DNA from: JAGLTQ01 sp964605385
GTDB lineage: Bacteria > Pseudomonadota > Gammaproteobacteria > UBA6429 > Thiohalophilaceae
Assembly (NCBI GenBank): GCA_964605385.1
Contig: CAZSCK010000106.1
Span: forward strand, 1-6,521
Length of the DNA: 6,521 bases
Direction of reading: 5' to 3'
Position 1 is the first letter of the stretch, and each line of letters starts with the position of its first letter. Shown piece after piece: positions 1 to 6,467 of the stretch. The translations under genes and the position numbers were made by a program. The notes beneath the pieces are model-generated. The model saw only the letters and a list, made by a program, of their open reading frames with translations. It searched no databases and was not told the DNA's origin.

Positions 1-852
1 GTATTCCCTGTAGCAGGTTTAGGCACACGTTTTTTACCCGCTACCAAAGCCAGCCCAAAAGAAATGTTACCGGTAGTTGATAAACCGTTGATTCAATATG
101 CCGTTGAAGAAGCCGTTGCCGCTGGATGTGATCAGTTAATCTTTATTACTAGTAGTAGTAAACGGGCAATAGAGGACCATTTTGATAAAGCCTATGAGCT
201 TGAAGCTGAATTAGAAGCGAAAGGAAAAGATAAACTTTTACAGCTCACAAAAGATATTGTTCCTGCACATGTTTCTTGTATCTATGTGCGACAACCAGAA
301 GCACTAGGCTTAGGCCATGCTGTATTATGTGCAAAGCCCGTTGTTGGTGATGAACCCTTCACCGTTATTCTTGCTGATGACTTAATAGATAATGGTACTA
401 AAGGCTGTGTCAAACAAATGGTTGAGTCTTACACTGATCATGGCTCGAGTATTTTAGCAGTGCAGCGTGTTGATAAAAATGAAACAGATAAATACGGTAT
501 CGTGAGTTTAGAAAACAACTCAGACAACGAAGGGTTTATTTCAGGTATTATTGAAAAACCAGCACCTAAAGATGCTCCATCCACATTAGCCGTTGTAGGT
601 CGTTATGTTTTAAACCCCGCTATTTTTGATTTCTTAGAAAAAACACAAAAAGGTGCGGGGAACGAAATTCAATTAACCGATGCGATTGCCGATTTATTAA
701 CAGATGAAAAGGTCTTTGCTTATCCGTTTGAAGGTATACGTTATGATTGCGGTAGCAAACTTGGCTATTTACAAGCTAATGTTGAATTAGGAATGAAACA
801 CCCTGAGATCGGTGAAGAGTTTACAGAATATTTGAACAACTTAAAAAAATAA
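1..852 (+). CDS. galU: UTP--glucose-1-phosphate uridylyltransferase, 5'-truncated by window edge
   Basis: Cytosolic enzyme that makes UDP-glucose and pyrophosphate from UTP and glucose-1-phosphate, feeding envelope polysaccharide and nucleotide-sugar synthesis. The frame is open from base 1, giving 283 visible residues; GalU is usually about 290-300, so only the first ten or so residues should be missing. The ATG at 64 is internal, because the family's nucleotide-binding signature lies before it: visible residues 6-20 read GLGTRFLPATKASPK. Further family motifs are GLGHAV (about 103-108), ADDL (about 125-128), EKP (about 185-187) and YDCGSKLGY (about 248-256), the last being typical of GalU's sugar-binding C-terminal part. 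The gene is convergent with the downstream operon. No convincing terminator of its own was seen: a 5-bp hairpin at 861-873 has no following T-run. Family assignment is firm; nothing is odd apart from the truncation. Confidence 0.96.
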   Translation, partial: VFPVAGLGTRFLPATKASPKEMLPVVDKPLIQYAVEEAVAAGCDQLIFITSSSKRAIEDHFDKAYELEAELEAKGKDKLLQLTKDIVPAHVSCIYVRQPEALGLGHAVLCAKPVVGDEPFTVILADDLIDNGTKGCVKQMVESYTDHGSSILAVQRVDKNETDKYGIVSLENNSDNEGFISGIIEKPAPKDAPSTLAVVGRYVLNPAIFDFLEKTQKGAGNEIQLTDAIADLLTDEKVFAYPFEGIRYDCGSKLGYLQANVELGMKHPEIGEEFTEYLNNLKK

Positions 853-915
853 ATATTTGATCTCATATTGAGAAAATAGTGCTGAAGAATATTATTCTCT
901 AGTTTTAAAAAATTG

Positions 916-926
916 GTCTATGGCAC
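916..926 (+). repeat. Left copy of 11-bp target-site duplication
   Basis: GTCTATGGCAC lies immediately left of the element at 927-1065 and is identical to the copy at 1066-1076. The outer flanks, ATTG on the left and CAAT on the right, are complementary and belong to the interrupted terminator. A duplication of 10-13 bp is known for some insertion-sequence families such as the IS4 group, but the responsible family cannot be named from this alone. Confidence 0.7.
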
Positions 927-1065
927 TGAGAGATCCCCACGAACTTTACCGTTATCGGTCATTTTATTTCCTCGCAATGACAGAGTTTTATTCTAGTATT
1001 AATGTATGTTTTATTAAATTGTTGTTGTTGAACGATTTTATTCTTGGTTTCGTGGGGATACCTCA
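927..1065. mobile_element. MITE-like non-coding element with terminal inverted repeats
   Basis: The left end TGAGAGATCCCCACGAA (927-943) and the reverse complement of the right end, TGAGGTATCCCCACGAA (1049-1065), match at 15 of 17 positions. A perfect 11-bp direct repeat, GTCTATGGCAC, flanks the element (916-926 and 1066-1076), as expected of a target-site duplication. Inside is a smaller inverted repeat, GTCATT (958-963) with AATGAC (976-981), whose loop reads CTCGC. It resembles the widespread GTCATTGCGAG-type intergenic repeats of proteobacteria (recognised from memory). At 139 bp it has no room for a transposase, so it would be a non-autonomous element mobilised in trans. A 75-codon open frame crossing it (920-1147) is not considered a gene. 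Confidence 0.72.
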
Positions 1066-1076
1066 GTCTATGGCAC
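1066..1076 (+). repeat. Right copy of 11-bp target-site duplication
   Basis: GTCTATGGCAC lies immediately right of the element and is identical to 916-926. Its last two bases also form part of the right arm of the interrupted terminator hairpin. The copy ends six bases before the stop codon of the convergent flavoprotein gene, so the insertion just missed that coding region. Confidence 0.7.
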
Positions 1077-1082
1077 CAATAA

Positions 1083-2078
1083 TTAATATTGGTAACTTTT
1101 CAATACTTTCATGTAATTACAATGTTCATAAGCAGCTGGATCAATAGCACAGGACTGACTGACACTAGCCTGCATCTGTTTAACAGAGTCATATTCCTTT
1201 TCATCCAGCCATTGTTCCAATTGTTGTAATAATTCTGCGCAATATTCTGGACCTTCATTTAATAACACACTACATAAATAGACCGCATCAGCACCTGCCA
1301 GTAATACCTTGATAATACTTTCAGTATTATGGAAACCACCCGTCGCTGCCAATGATAGTTCAAGCCGACTTCTGAGCAGAGCGATCCATCGAATTCGCAA
1401 TAAGGATTCGATTGGGTTTGATAATTCAATGTGTGGCGTGACTCTTAACGTTTCCAGATCGATATCGGGTTGATAAAATCGATTAAAGAGAACAAGGCCA
1501 TTCGCACCTGCTGTTTGTAATTTAGTCGCCATATTCGCCATAGATGAAAACTGTGATGATATTTTCATGCTGACAGGAATAGTGATCTGTTTGTTTAATC
1601 GGGTTAATAATTCAACATATCGGTTTTCAACTTCTTCACCCGTTTGTTCAGGATCTACTGCAACATAATACACATTCAGTTCTAACGCATCCGCTCCTGC
1701 CAGCATCATTTCTTTGCCATAATCTATCCAGCCACTATTCGAAATACCATTAAGACTCGCAATCACTGGAATATTTAATTCTGCTTTAAGCTTCTGCAAG
1801 TGCGCAAGATAATTATCGAGTTCACCATTATAGTCCTCAGGTACAGGTTGAAAGGACTCCGCTTCATAATGGCCTAATGCTTGTGAATGCACATATTTTT
1901 CAAGTTGTTTTTGTTCATGCTCCACACTTTCTTCAAATAAGGAGGGTAAAACAATGGCGGCTATTCCAGCATCTTCCAAACGTTTTGCATCATCAAGATT
2001 ACCGGTTAGTGGTGAGGATGCAGCAACGAGTGGGTTTTTGAGTGTCAGTCCAAGATATTGAGTTGTTAAATCAATCAT
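1083..2078 (-). CDS. Dihydroorotate dehydrogenase-like FMN protein coupled to nifJ
   Basis: A 331-residue TIM-barrel flavoprotein of the dihydroorotate dehydrogenase / PreA-like superfamily, probably cytosolic. Visible family features are NPLVAASSPLTGN near the N-terminus (about 15-27), SLNG (108-111), ALELN (131-135), the lysine of MKIS (172), the phosphate-binding ATGGFH (245-250) and GADAVYLCS (262-270). The segment after ELN contains no cysteine where class 1 dihydroorotate dehydrogenases carry their catalytic one, and no other pyrimidine gene is nearby, so a role in UMP synthesis is doubtful. The start ATG overlaps the nifJ stop (ATGA, 2075-2078) and has a good Shine-Dalgarno sequence, indicating translational coupling. 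Similar proteins annotated only as dihydroorotate dehydrogenase-like are known beside nifJ in other bacteria (from memory). A redox partner role with NifJ is inferred; the substrate is unknown. Confidence 0.88.
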   Translation of the reverse strand: MIDLTTQYLGLTLKNPLVAASSPLTGNLDDAKRLEDAGIAAIVLPSLFEESVEHEQKQLEKYVHSQALGHYEAESFQPVPEDYNGELDNYLAHLQKLKAELNIPVIASLNGISNSGWIDYGKEMMLAGADALELNVYYVAVDPEQTGEEVENRYVELLTRLNKQITIPVSMKISSQFSSMANMATKLQTAGANGLVLFNRFYQPDIDLETLRVTPHIELSNPIESLLRIRWIALLRSRLELSLAATGGFHNTESIIKVLLAGADAVYLCSVLLNEGPEYCAELLQQLEQWLDEKEYDSVKQMQASVSQSCAIDPAAYEHCNYMKVLKSYQY

Positions 2079-5000
2079 GATGACTGTTCCTTACTGTTTT
2101 TCATATGTTGTTTTATAGCAGTAGCTAATTTACGATGTGGTGGTTGAGTTGAATCAGACTCATCCCATGACAAACTGGCAAGCTGTTCATAAAAATGATA
2201 ACGATGCAGAACATCCTGTTGTGATTGTTCTAACAATTTTTCCGCTACATCCGGATGTGTGCGCCAGAGCATATTAAAACGAATTTCTGTTTCTATAAAA
2301 TCACGATAGGGAATTGACGGTGCTTTGCTATCAAGATGCAAAGGATTAATGCCTTTTTTTGCATTCTCCGGGTTATATCGGAATAAAGGCCAATGTCCAC
2401 TATCAACGGCAAGTTGTTGTTGCTTATGATTATTTTTTAAATCGATACCGTGTGCAATACAAGGTGAGTAAGCAATAATGAGAGAAGGCCCTGGATAAGC
2501 TTCAGCTTCATTAAATGCATGTATAGTTTGTATATCTTTAGCACCATAGGCTACGTGTGCGACATAAACATTTTCATAATCCATAGCCAACAACGCAAGA
2601 TCCTTTTTAGGTGAAGCTTTACCACCTGCAGAAAATTTTGCTACTGCACCACGAGGTGTCGCTTTGGAAGTTTGCCCTCCGGTATTTGAATAAACTTCAG
2701 TATCCAGTACCAGTATATTTACATCACGGCCAGATGCCATAACATGATCCAGACCACCATAACCAATATCATAAGCCCAGCCATCACCACCAATTATCCA
2801 GACACTTTTGCGCGATAAATTTTCTGCCAGCGTATCAAGCTCATCAGCTTCAGGTTTATTAATTGAAGACAGGTGCTTGCGTAATTGTTGTATTCGTAAA
2901 CGTTGCTGATAAATACCTTCTTCAGTGGATTCATCAGCGCTTAAAATCTCATTCACCAGTGTGTCATCTAACGACGGTTTTAATTGTTTTAATAATTCAG
3001 TCGCATACTGCTTTTGTTTATTAATAGCCAAACGCATACCAAGACCAAATTCAGCGTTATCTTCGAATAATGAGTTCGACCAGGCAGGCCCCCTGCCCTG
3101 TGCGTTTTTAGCCCAGGGGGTGGTTGGTAAATTACCACCGTAGATTGAAGAGCAACCTGTTGCATTCGCCACAACCATGCGATCTCCAAACAGCTGACTT
3201 GCCAATTTAATATATGGTGTTTCACCACAGCCTTCACAGGCACCCGAGAATTCAAACAAGGGTTGCAGGATCATTGCCCCCTTAATGGTATTATTTTTAA
3301 TAAGAGTCCGATCATATTCAGGTAAATCAAGAAAAAACTTCCAGTTCAAATTTTCCTGTTCACGTAAGCTTTGATTATACGCCACCATATTTAAGGCTTT
3401 ATGGCTGACATTACTCTTATCATGAATGGGACATATATCAACACATAAGCCACACCCCGTACAATCTTCCGGCGATACCTGGTAACTCATACGTAAGTTT
3501 TTCGCAAAATCTTTACCCTTGATCGGCATCGATTTAAAATTATCAGGTGCGTTATTAATTAGTGTTTCGTCATAGACTTTAGAACGAATAACACCATGGG
3601 GACAGACCAATGGGCATTTACCACATTGTGTACACAAATTTTCATCCAGAACGGGGATTTCCAATGCGATATTTCTTTTTTCATAAGCCGCCGTGCCAAC
3701 GGGATAACTACCATCAACCGGAAATAGACTAACCGGAATTTGATCGCCTCGTCCGGCAATAATTTCACCCGTTACATTTTTAATAAAGTCCGTTGCTGTT
3801 TTGGGGATCTTTTCCTGTAATCGTAATTTAGTATCTACTTTGTCAGGTACGTTTACTTTAAATAAATTTTCCAACGTTTCATCAATAGCTTTAAAATTAA
3901 AATCAACTAAACGTTTTCCCTTTTTACCATAGGTTTTTTCAACAGCCTCTTTAATTGACTCAATGGCCTGTTCTTTTGGCAAAACACCTGAAATAAAAAA
4001 GAAACAGGTTTGCATAATGGTATTAATGCGCTTGTTCATGCCTGTTGCTTCAGCAACTTTATAAGCATCAATAATGTAGAATTTAATCTGTTTATCAATG
4101 ATTTGTTGCTGCATATTTTCGGGTAATGTTTGCCATACTTTATCTACCGTTGCAGAGGTGTTTAATAAAAATATGGCGTCCTCTGCAGCCAAATCCAGCA
4201 TTGGATAACGTTCAAGAAATATCGGTTGATGGCAGGCAACAAAATTTGCATCACCATCACTAATTAAATATGCAGAACGAATTTTTTTATCTCCAAAACG
4301 TAAATGTGAAATAGTTACTGCACCGGATTTTTTAGAGTCATAAACAAAGTAACCCTGCACATGTTTATCAGTGCTTTCACCGATGATTTTAATGCTGTTT
4401 TTATTTGCGCTTACTGTTCCATCACTACCTAAGCCATAAAAGACAGCCTGAAAAGTTTGTTCGTGTGCATCGGTACGAAAGTTCACATCCCAGTTCAGAT
4501 TACTGTGAGTCACATCATCAATAATGCCAACGGTAAAATTATTTTTTGGTGATGCTGAATCCAGTTCATCAAATACGCCTTTAATCATTGCCGGCGTAAA
4601 CTCTTTGGAAGACAAACCGTATCGACCACCAATCACTTTTGGCATTGATGAAAACTTACTGTTTTCTCCGCAATGATGTTGAGCGAGTGTTGTAATTATA
4701 TCTTTATAAAGAGGTTCGCCATCCGCACCAGGTTCTTTGGTACGATCAAGTACAGCAATTTTGTTCACCGTAGAGGGAATAGCTTCAATTAATGCGGCAC
4801 TATCCAACGGCCTGAATAAACGAACTTTAATCAGTCCAACTTTTTTACCTTGAGAGATTAAATATTCAACCGTTTCATGTGCTGTCTCAGCACCTGAGCC
4901 CATCAGGATAATAATATATTCAGCATCATCCACACCGACATAGTTAAATAGTTTGTAATATCGTCCTGTGAGTGCAGCAAACTGATCCATCACTTTTTGC

Positions 5001-5740
5001 ACAATGCCAGGCATCGCGATGTAATAGGAATTAACGGACTCTCTAGCCTGAAAAAAAACATCCGGATTTTGTGAGCTACCGCGTAACACAGGGTGTGCTG
5101 GGGACAACGCACGTAATCGATGCTCAGTAATAAATTGTTGATTAATAAGTTGCTTCATAATGTTGACATCAATTGATGTCACTTTAGCCACTTCATGTGA
5201 CGTTCTAAATCCATCAAAAAAATGTACAATGGGTATCCGGGATTCTAATGTTACAGCTTGTGCAATTAAGGCAAAGTCCATTGCTTCCTGTGGTGAGTTT
5301 GAGCAGAGTAAAGAAAAACCTGTTGAGCGTACGGCCATTACATCACTATGATCACCAAAAATAGAAAGTGCCTGTGCAGCAACAGAGCGTGCTGCGACAT
5401 GAAAAACAGAGGGGGTTAATTCACCCGCTATTTTAAACATATTCGGGATCATTAATAATAATCCCTGCGATGCAGTAAATGTTGTCGTTAAGGAACCAGC
5501 CTGTAATGCACCATGAATAGCCCCTGCGGCACCGGCTTCACTTTGCATTTCGATAATATCCGGTACAGTATTCCAGAGGTTTTTCTTTTGACGTGATGAC
5601 CATTCATCTGCCCATTCACCCATGGGCGATGCCGGTGTAATCGGATAAATCGCAATCACTTCATTAGTTAAATGAGCAACGGTAGCCGCTGCCTGATTAC
5701 CATCAATGGTTACTGTTTTGGCTTGTGACATAAACACCAT
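2075..5740 (-). CDS. nifJ: Pyruvate:ferredoxin (flavodoxin) oxidoreductase
   Basis: Single-chain homodimer-type pyruvate oxidoreductase of 1221 residues (family usually about 1170-1230). It converts pyruvate and CoA to acetyl-CoA and CO2, passing electrons to ferredoxin or flavodoxin; it is cytosolic. Domains in order: an N-terminal pyrimidine-binding domain with YPITP (32-36), EMQSEAG (64-70) and R118; a transketolase-C-like domain ending near LFRP (308-311); the gamma domain (about 430-630); a two-cluster ferredoxin domain with C703, C706, C709, C713 and C760, C763, C766, C770; and the pyrophosphate-binding domain with GGDGWAYDIGYGG (984-996) and SNTGGQ (1018-1023). Proximal-cluster ligands C835, C838, C863 and C1094 are all present, so the enzyme appears intact. 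The start is uncertain: the ATG at 5740 and one three codons in (5731) both lack a strong Shine-Dalgarno sequence, and family N-termini favour the inner one. First gene of a two-gene operon. A nitrogen-fixation role is possible but no nif genes are in view. Confidence 0.97.
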   Translation of the reverse strand: MVFMSQAKTVTIDGNQAAATVAHLTNEVIAIYPITPASPMGEWADEWSSRQKKNLWNTVPDIIEMQSEAGAAGAIHGALQAGSLTTTFTASQGLLLMIPNMFKIAGELTPSVFHVAARSVAAQALSIFGDHSDVMAVRSTGFSLLCSNSPQEAMDFALIAQAVTLESRIPIVHFFDGFRTSHEVAKVTSIDVNIMKQLINQQFITEHRLRALSPAHPVLRGSSQNPDVFFQARESVNSYYIAMPGIVQKVMDQFAALTGRYYKLFNYVGVDDAEYIIILMGSGAETAHETVEYLISQGKKVGLIKVRLFRPLDSAALIEAIPSTVNKIAVLDRTKEPGADGEPLYKDIITTLAQHHCGENSKFSSMPKVIGGRYGLSSKEFTPAMIKGVFDELDSASPKNNFTVGIIDDVTHSNLNWDVNFRTDAHEQTFQAVFYGLGSDGTVSANKNSIKIIGESTDKHVQGYFVYDSKKSGAVTISHLRFGDKKIRSAYLISDGDANFVACHQPIFLERYPMLDLAAEDAIFLLNTSATVDKVWQTLPENMQQQIIDKQIKFYIIDAYKVAEATGMNKRINTIMQTCFFFISGVLPKEQAIESIKEAVEKTYGKKGKRLVDFNFKAIDETLENLFKVNVPDKVDTKLRLQEKIPKTATDFIKNVTGEIIAGRGDQIPVSLFPVDGSYPVGTAAYEKRNIALEIPVLDENLCTQCGKCPLVCPHGVIRSKVYDETLINNAPDNFKSMPIKGKDFAKNLRMSYQVSPEDCTGCGLCVDICPIHDKSNVSHKALNMVAYNQSLREQENLNWKFFLDLPEYDRTLIKNNTIKGAMILQPLFEFSGACEGCGETPYIKLASQLFGDRMVVANATGCSSIYGGNLPTTPWAKNAQGRGPAWSNSLFEDNAEFGLGMRLAINKQKQYATELLKQLKPSLDDTLVNEILSADESTEEGIYQQRLRIQQLRKHLSSINKPEADELDTLAENLSRKSVWIIGGDGWAYDIGYGGLDHVMASGRDVNILVLDTEVYSNTGGQTSKATPRGAVAKFSAGGKASPKKDLALLAMDYENVYVAHVAYGAKDIQTIHAFNEAEAYPGPSLIIAYSPCIAHGIDLKNNHKQQQLAVDSGHWPLFRYNPENAKKGINPLHLDSKAPSIPYRDFIETEIRFNMLWRTHPDVAEKLLEQSQQDVLHRYHFYEQLASLSWDESDSTQPPHRKLATAIKQHMKNSKEQSS
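2087..2093 (-). promoter_or_regulatory. Ribosome binding site of the dihydroorotate dehydrogenase-like gene
   Basis: On the minus strand TAAGGAA ends 8 bases before the ATG at 2078. It lies inside the last codons of nifJ. This strong site fixes the start choice and would let ribosomes finishing nifJ reinitiate on the second gene. Confidence 0.75.
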
Positions 5741-5773
5741 GCATAGATGTGTTTAAAACAATATTTTATAATC

Positions 5774-5809
5774 ATTTCAATCTGATTAGGAACTAACAGC
5801 AATTGAAAT
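5774..5809. promoter_or_regulatory. Inverted repeat in the nifJ leader, possible operator or leader hairpin
   Basis: ATTTCAAT (5774-5781) and ATTGAAAT (5802-5809) are perfect 8-bp inverted copies separated by 20 bases, with centres 28 bases apart. They lie between the predicted promoter and the nifJ start. They could bind a dimeric regulator or form an A/U-rich hairpin in the untranslated leader. No matching regulator can be named, and in AT-rich DNA such a repeat can arise by chance. Confidence 0.3.
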
Positions 5810-5833
5810 CGACTACACTTTATATCGTTACCT

Positions 5834-5861
5834 ACTATACCAAACACGCCCAATAGGACAA
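5834..5861 (-). promoter_or_regulatory. Predicted sigma-70 promoter of the nifJ operon
   Basis: On the minus strand, TTGTCC (5856-5861; 4 of 6 matches to the -35 consensus) is followed after 16 bases by TATAGT (5834-5839; 5 of 6 matches to the -10). TGG directly precedes the -10, making an extended -10 element. Transcription would start near 5827, leaving a leader of about 85-95 bases before nifJ. This is a pattern match only. Confidence 0.42.
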
Positions 5862-5889
5862 GTATATTGTGGCAGTTAATGATAGGAGT

Positions 5890-5922
5890 TAGTGTAGGTT
5901 GGCCTCATAGTGCCTCACACTA
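5890..5922. repeat. Bulged hairpin at the left end of an inverted-repeat element
   Basis: TAGTGTAGG (5890-5898) can pair with CCTCACACTA (5913-5922) through nine base pairs with one bulged C. The loop includes TCATAGTG. On the plus strand the stem is followed by CTCTTTTATC, which is too weak a T-run to call a terminator. The hairpin overlaps the left terminal repeat of the element at 5894-6073. Confidence 0.4.
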
Positions 5923-6041
5923 CTCTTTTATCTGCAGCGAATAAGTCCAATAATACGGCCTGAAAAAAGCATTGTTATTGATAATTTAGTTGGCGTGGGT
6001 TTATTGTAGAATGGTGTTGGCTTGAACAGCATCTAAAATAT

Positions 6042-6070
6042 TTCATATGAAGGGCACTATGAACCGCCCT
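6042..6070 (-). terminator. Possible terminator of the rspA-like gene
   Basis: Downstream of the stop codon at 6085, the minus strand has AGGGC (6066-6070) pairing with GCCCT (6051-6055) across a 10-base loop, followed by TTCATATGAAATATTTTAG. The stem is short and the tail only moderately T-rich, so it is a weak candidate. The same bases form the right terminal repeat of the neighbouring element and include a 10-bp palindrome, TTCATATGAA (6042-6051). Confidence 0.3.
6051..6062 (+). repeat. 12-bp direct repeat AGGGCACTATGA, copy 1
   Basis: Identical to 6502-6513, so the two copies bracket the rspA-like gene in the same orientation. The core GGCACTATGA also occurs inverted at 5905-5914. All three copies are intergenic. 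This copy is part of the right end of the inverted-repeat element. Confidence 0.6.
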
Positions 6071-6084
6071 ACAAAAATCAAAAG

Positions 6085-6441
6085 CTAGTGTTCGCCTTTG
6101 GTACGGAGTAAGCCCGCTAAACGGTTGCCTTGTTTTTGTGGCCCCCCGCGTGGGAAAATTCTATGCAAATAACGACTATTACCGCGTTCTTCATCCCATT
6201 CCTTTTTAAAATGTTTAACCATTTTACGTACTTCAGCCTGAGCACCGTGGAGTTCATAAAAATCACGCAAAAAACGCACAACATCCCAATGCTCTTCAGT
6301 TAACTCCAGGCCTTCTACTTTTGCCTGAGCCACAACGAAGCCTTCAGTCCATTCATCACGGTTAACGATGTAACCTTCTCCGCAAGTTTGGATCTCTTTA
6401 TCATCAACCATAACGGTTTTAATTTTCATGTTTGGATACAT
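6085..6441 (-). CDS. DsrC/TusE-family protein lacking the C-terminal cysteines (RspA-like)
   Basis: A 118-residue cytosolic protein with the DsrC/TusE fold. Conserved family stretches are EGYI (22-25), LTEEHWDVVRFLRDFY (47-62), VRKMVK (71-76), ERGNSRYLHRIFP (85-97) and KQGNRLAGL (103-111). DsrC has two redox cysteines on its C-terminal arm and TusE keeps only the last. Here the KQAC-type position reads KQGN and the tail ends LLRTKGEH, so both are absent; the only cysteine, C20, is outside the arm. The protein therefore cannot act as a trisulfide or persulfide carrier in the usual way and fits the cysteine-less class called RspA, thought to be regulatory. One extra residue is seen in FPRGGP relative to the usual FPKGP. 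The start at 6441 is preceded by AAGAG 9 bases upstream; the ATG at 6429 is an alternative. It is on the same strand as nifJ but 344 bp away, so probably separately transcribed. Confidence 0.9.
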   Translation of the reverse strand: MYPNMKIKTVMVDDKEIQTCGEGYIVNRDEWTEGFVVAQAKVEGLELTEEHWDVVRFLRDFYELHGAQAEVRKMVKHFKKEWDEERGNSRYLHRIFPRGGPQKQGNRLAGLLRTKGEH

Positions 6442-6467
6442 AATATTTTTCTCTTTATAATTTTCTT

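Larger units (their letters stand above)
907..1080 (-). terminator. Intrinsic terminator of the nifJ operon, split by an inserted element
   Basis: Read on the minus strand just past the stop of the dihydroorotate-dehydrogenase-like gene, there is an arm ATTGGT (1075-1080). Its partner ACCAAT, followed by a run of T (912-917, with A907-A912 on the plus strand), lies about 160 bases further on. Between them sit the element 927-1065 and one extra copy of an 11-bp repeat. Deleting these gives ATTGGT-GCCATAG-ACCAAT followed by T residues, a compact rho-independent terminator. The inserted element's inverted repeats are nested inside the arms, so the RNA could still fold as one long stem ending at the T-run. 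The arms and T-run are seen directly; the ancestral state and present activity are inferred. Confidence 0.6.
5894..6073. repeat. Degenerate MITE-like inverted-repeat element between nifJ and the rspA-like gene
   Basis: The left end, GTAGGTTGGCCTCATAGTGCC (5894-5914), and the reverse complement of the right end, GTAGGGCGGTTCATAGTGCC (6054-6073), align over about 20 bases with two substitutions in the GG-rich part and a small gap plus mismatch before TCATAGTGCC. The roughly 140 bases between show no gene. No target-site duplication was found at the edges. The ends resemble common gammaproteobacterial intergenic repeats beginning GTAGG (from memory). It fills much of the 344-bp gene-free region 5741-6084, which otherwise holds only the nifJ control sequences. 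Confidence 0.5.

Noticed and set aside
861..873. Small hairpin TCTCA-tat-TGAGA after galU, as a galU terminator
   Set aside because: The stem is only five base pairs, and on the plus strand it is followed by AAATAG rather than a T-run.
920..1147. A 75-codon plus-strand open frame between galU and the flavoprotein gene
   Set aside because: It runs through the MITE-like element and then overlaps the 3' end of the flavoprotein gene antisense. It has no ribosome binding site and no family resemblance.
2989..3255. An 88-codon minus-strand frame, with similar short frames at 3559-3768 (-), 2925-3143 (+) and 5160-5351 (+)
   Set aside because: All lie inside nifJ, whose own frame carries the conserved cofactor and cluster motifs throughout. 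These are out-of-frame shadows.
6047..6088. A 13-codon plus-strand frame beginning ATGAAGGGC
   Set aside because: It is very short, lies within the repeat end and has no ribosome binding site.
6138..6150. Possible frameshift at the six-C run in the rspA-like gene, which might hide a cysteine-containing tail
   Set aside because: The existing frame continues to match the family after the run (KQ..RLAGL). One base fewer gives an early stop, and one base more gives a sequence unlike the family.
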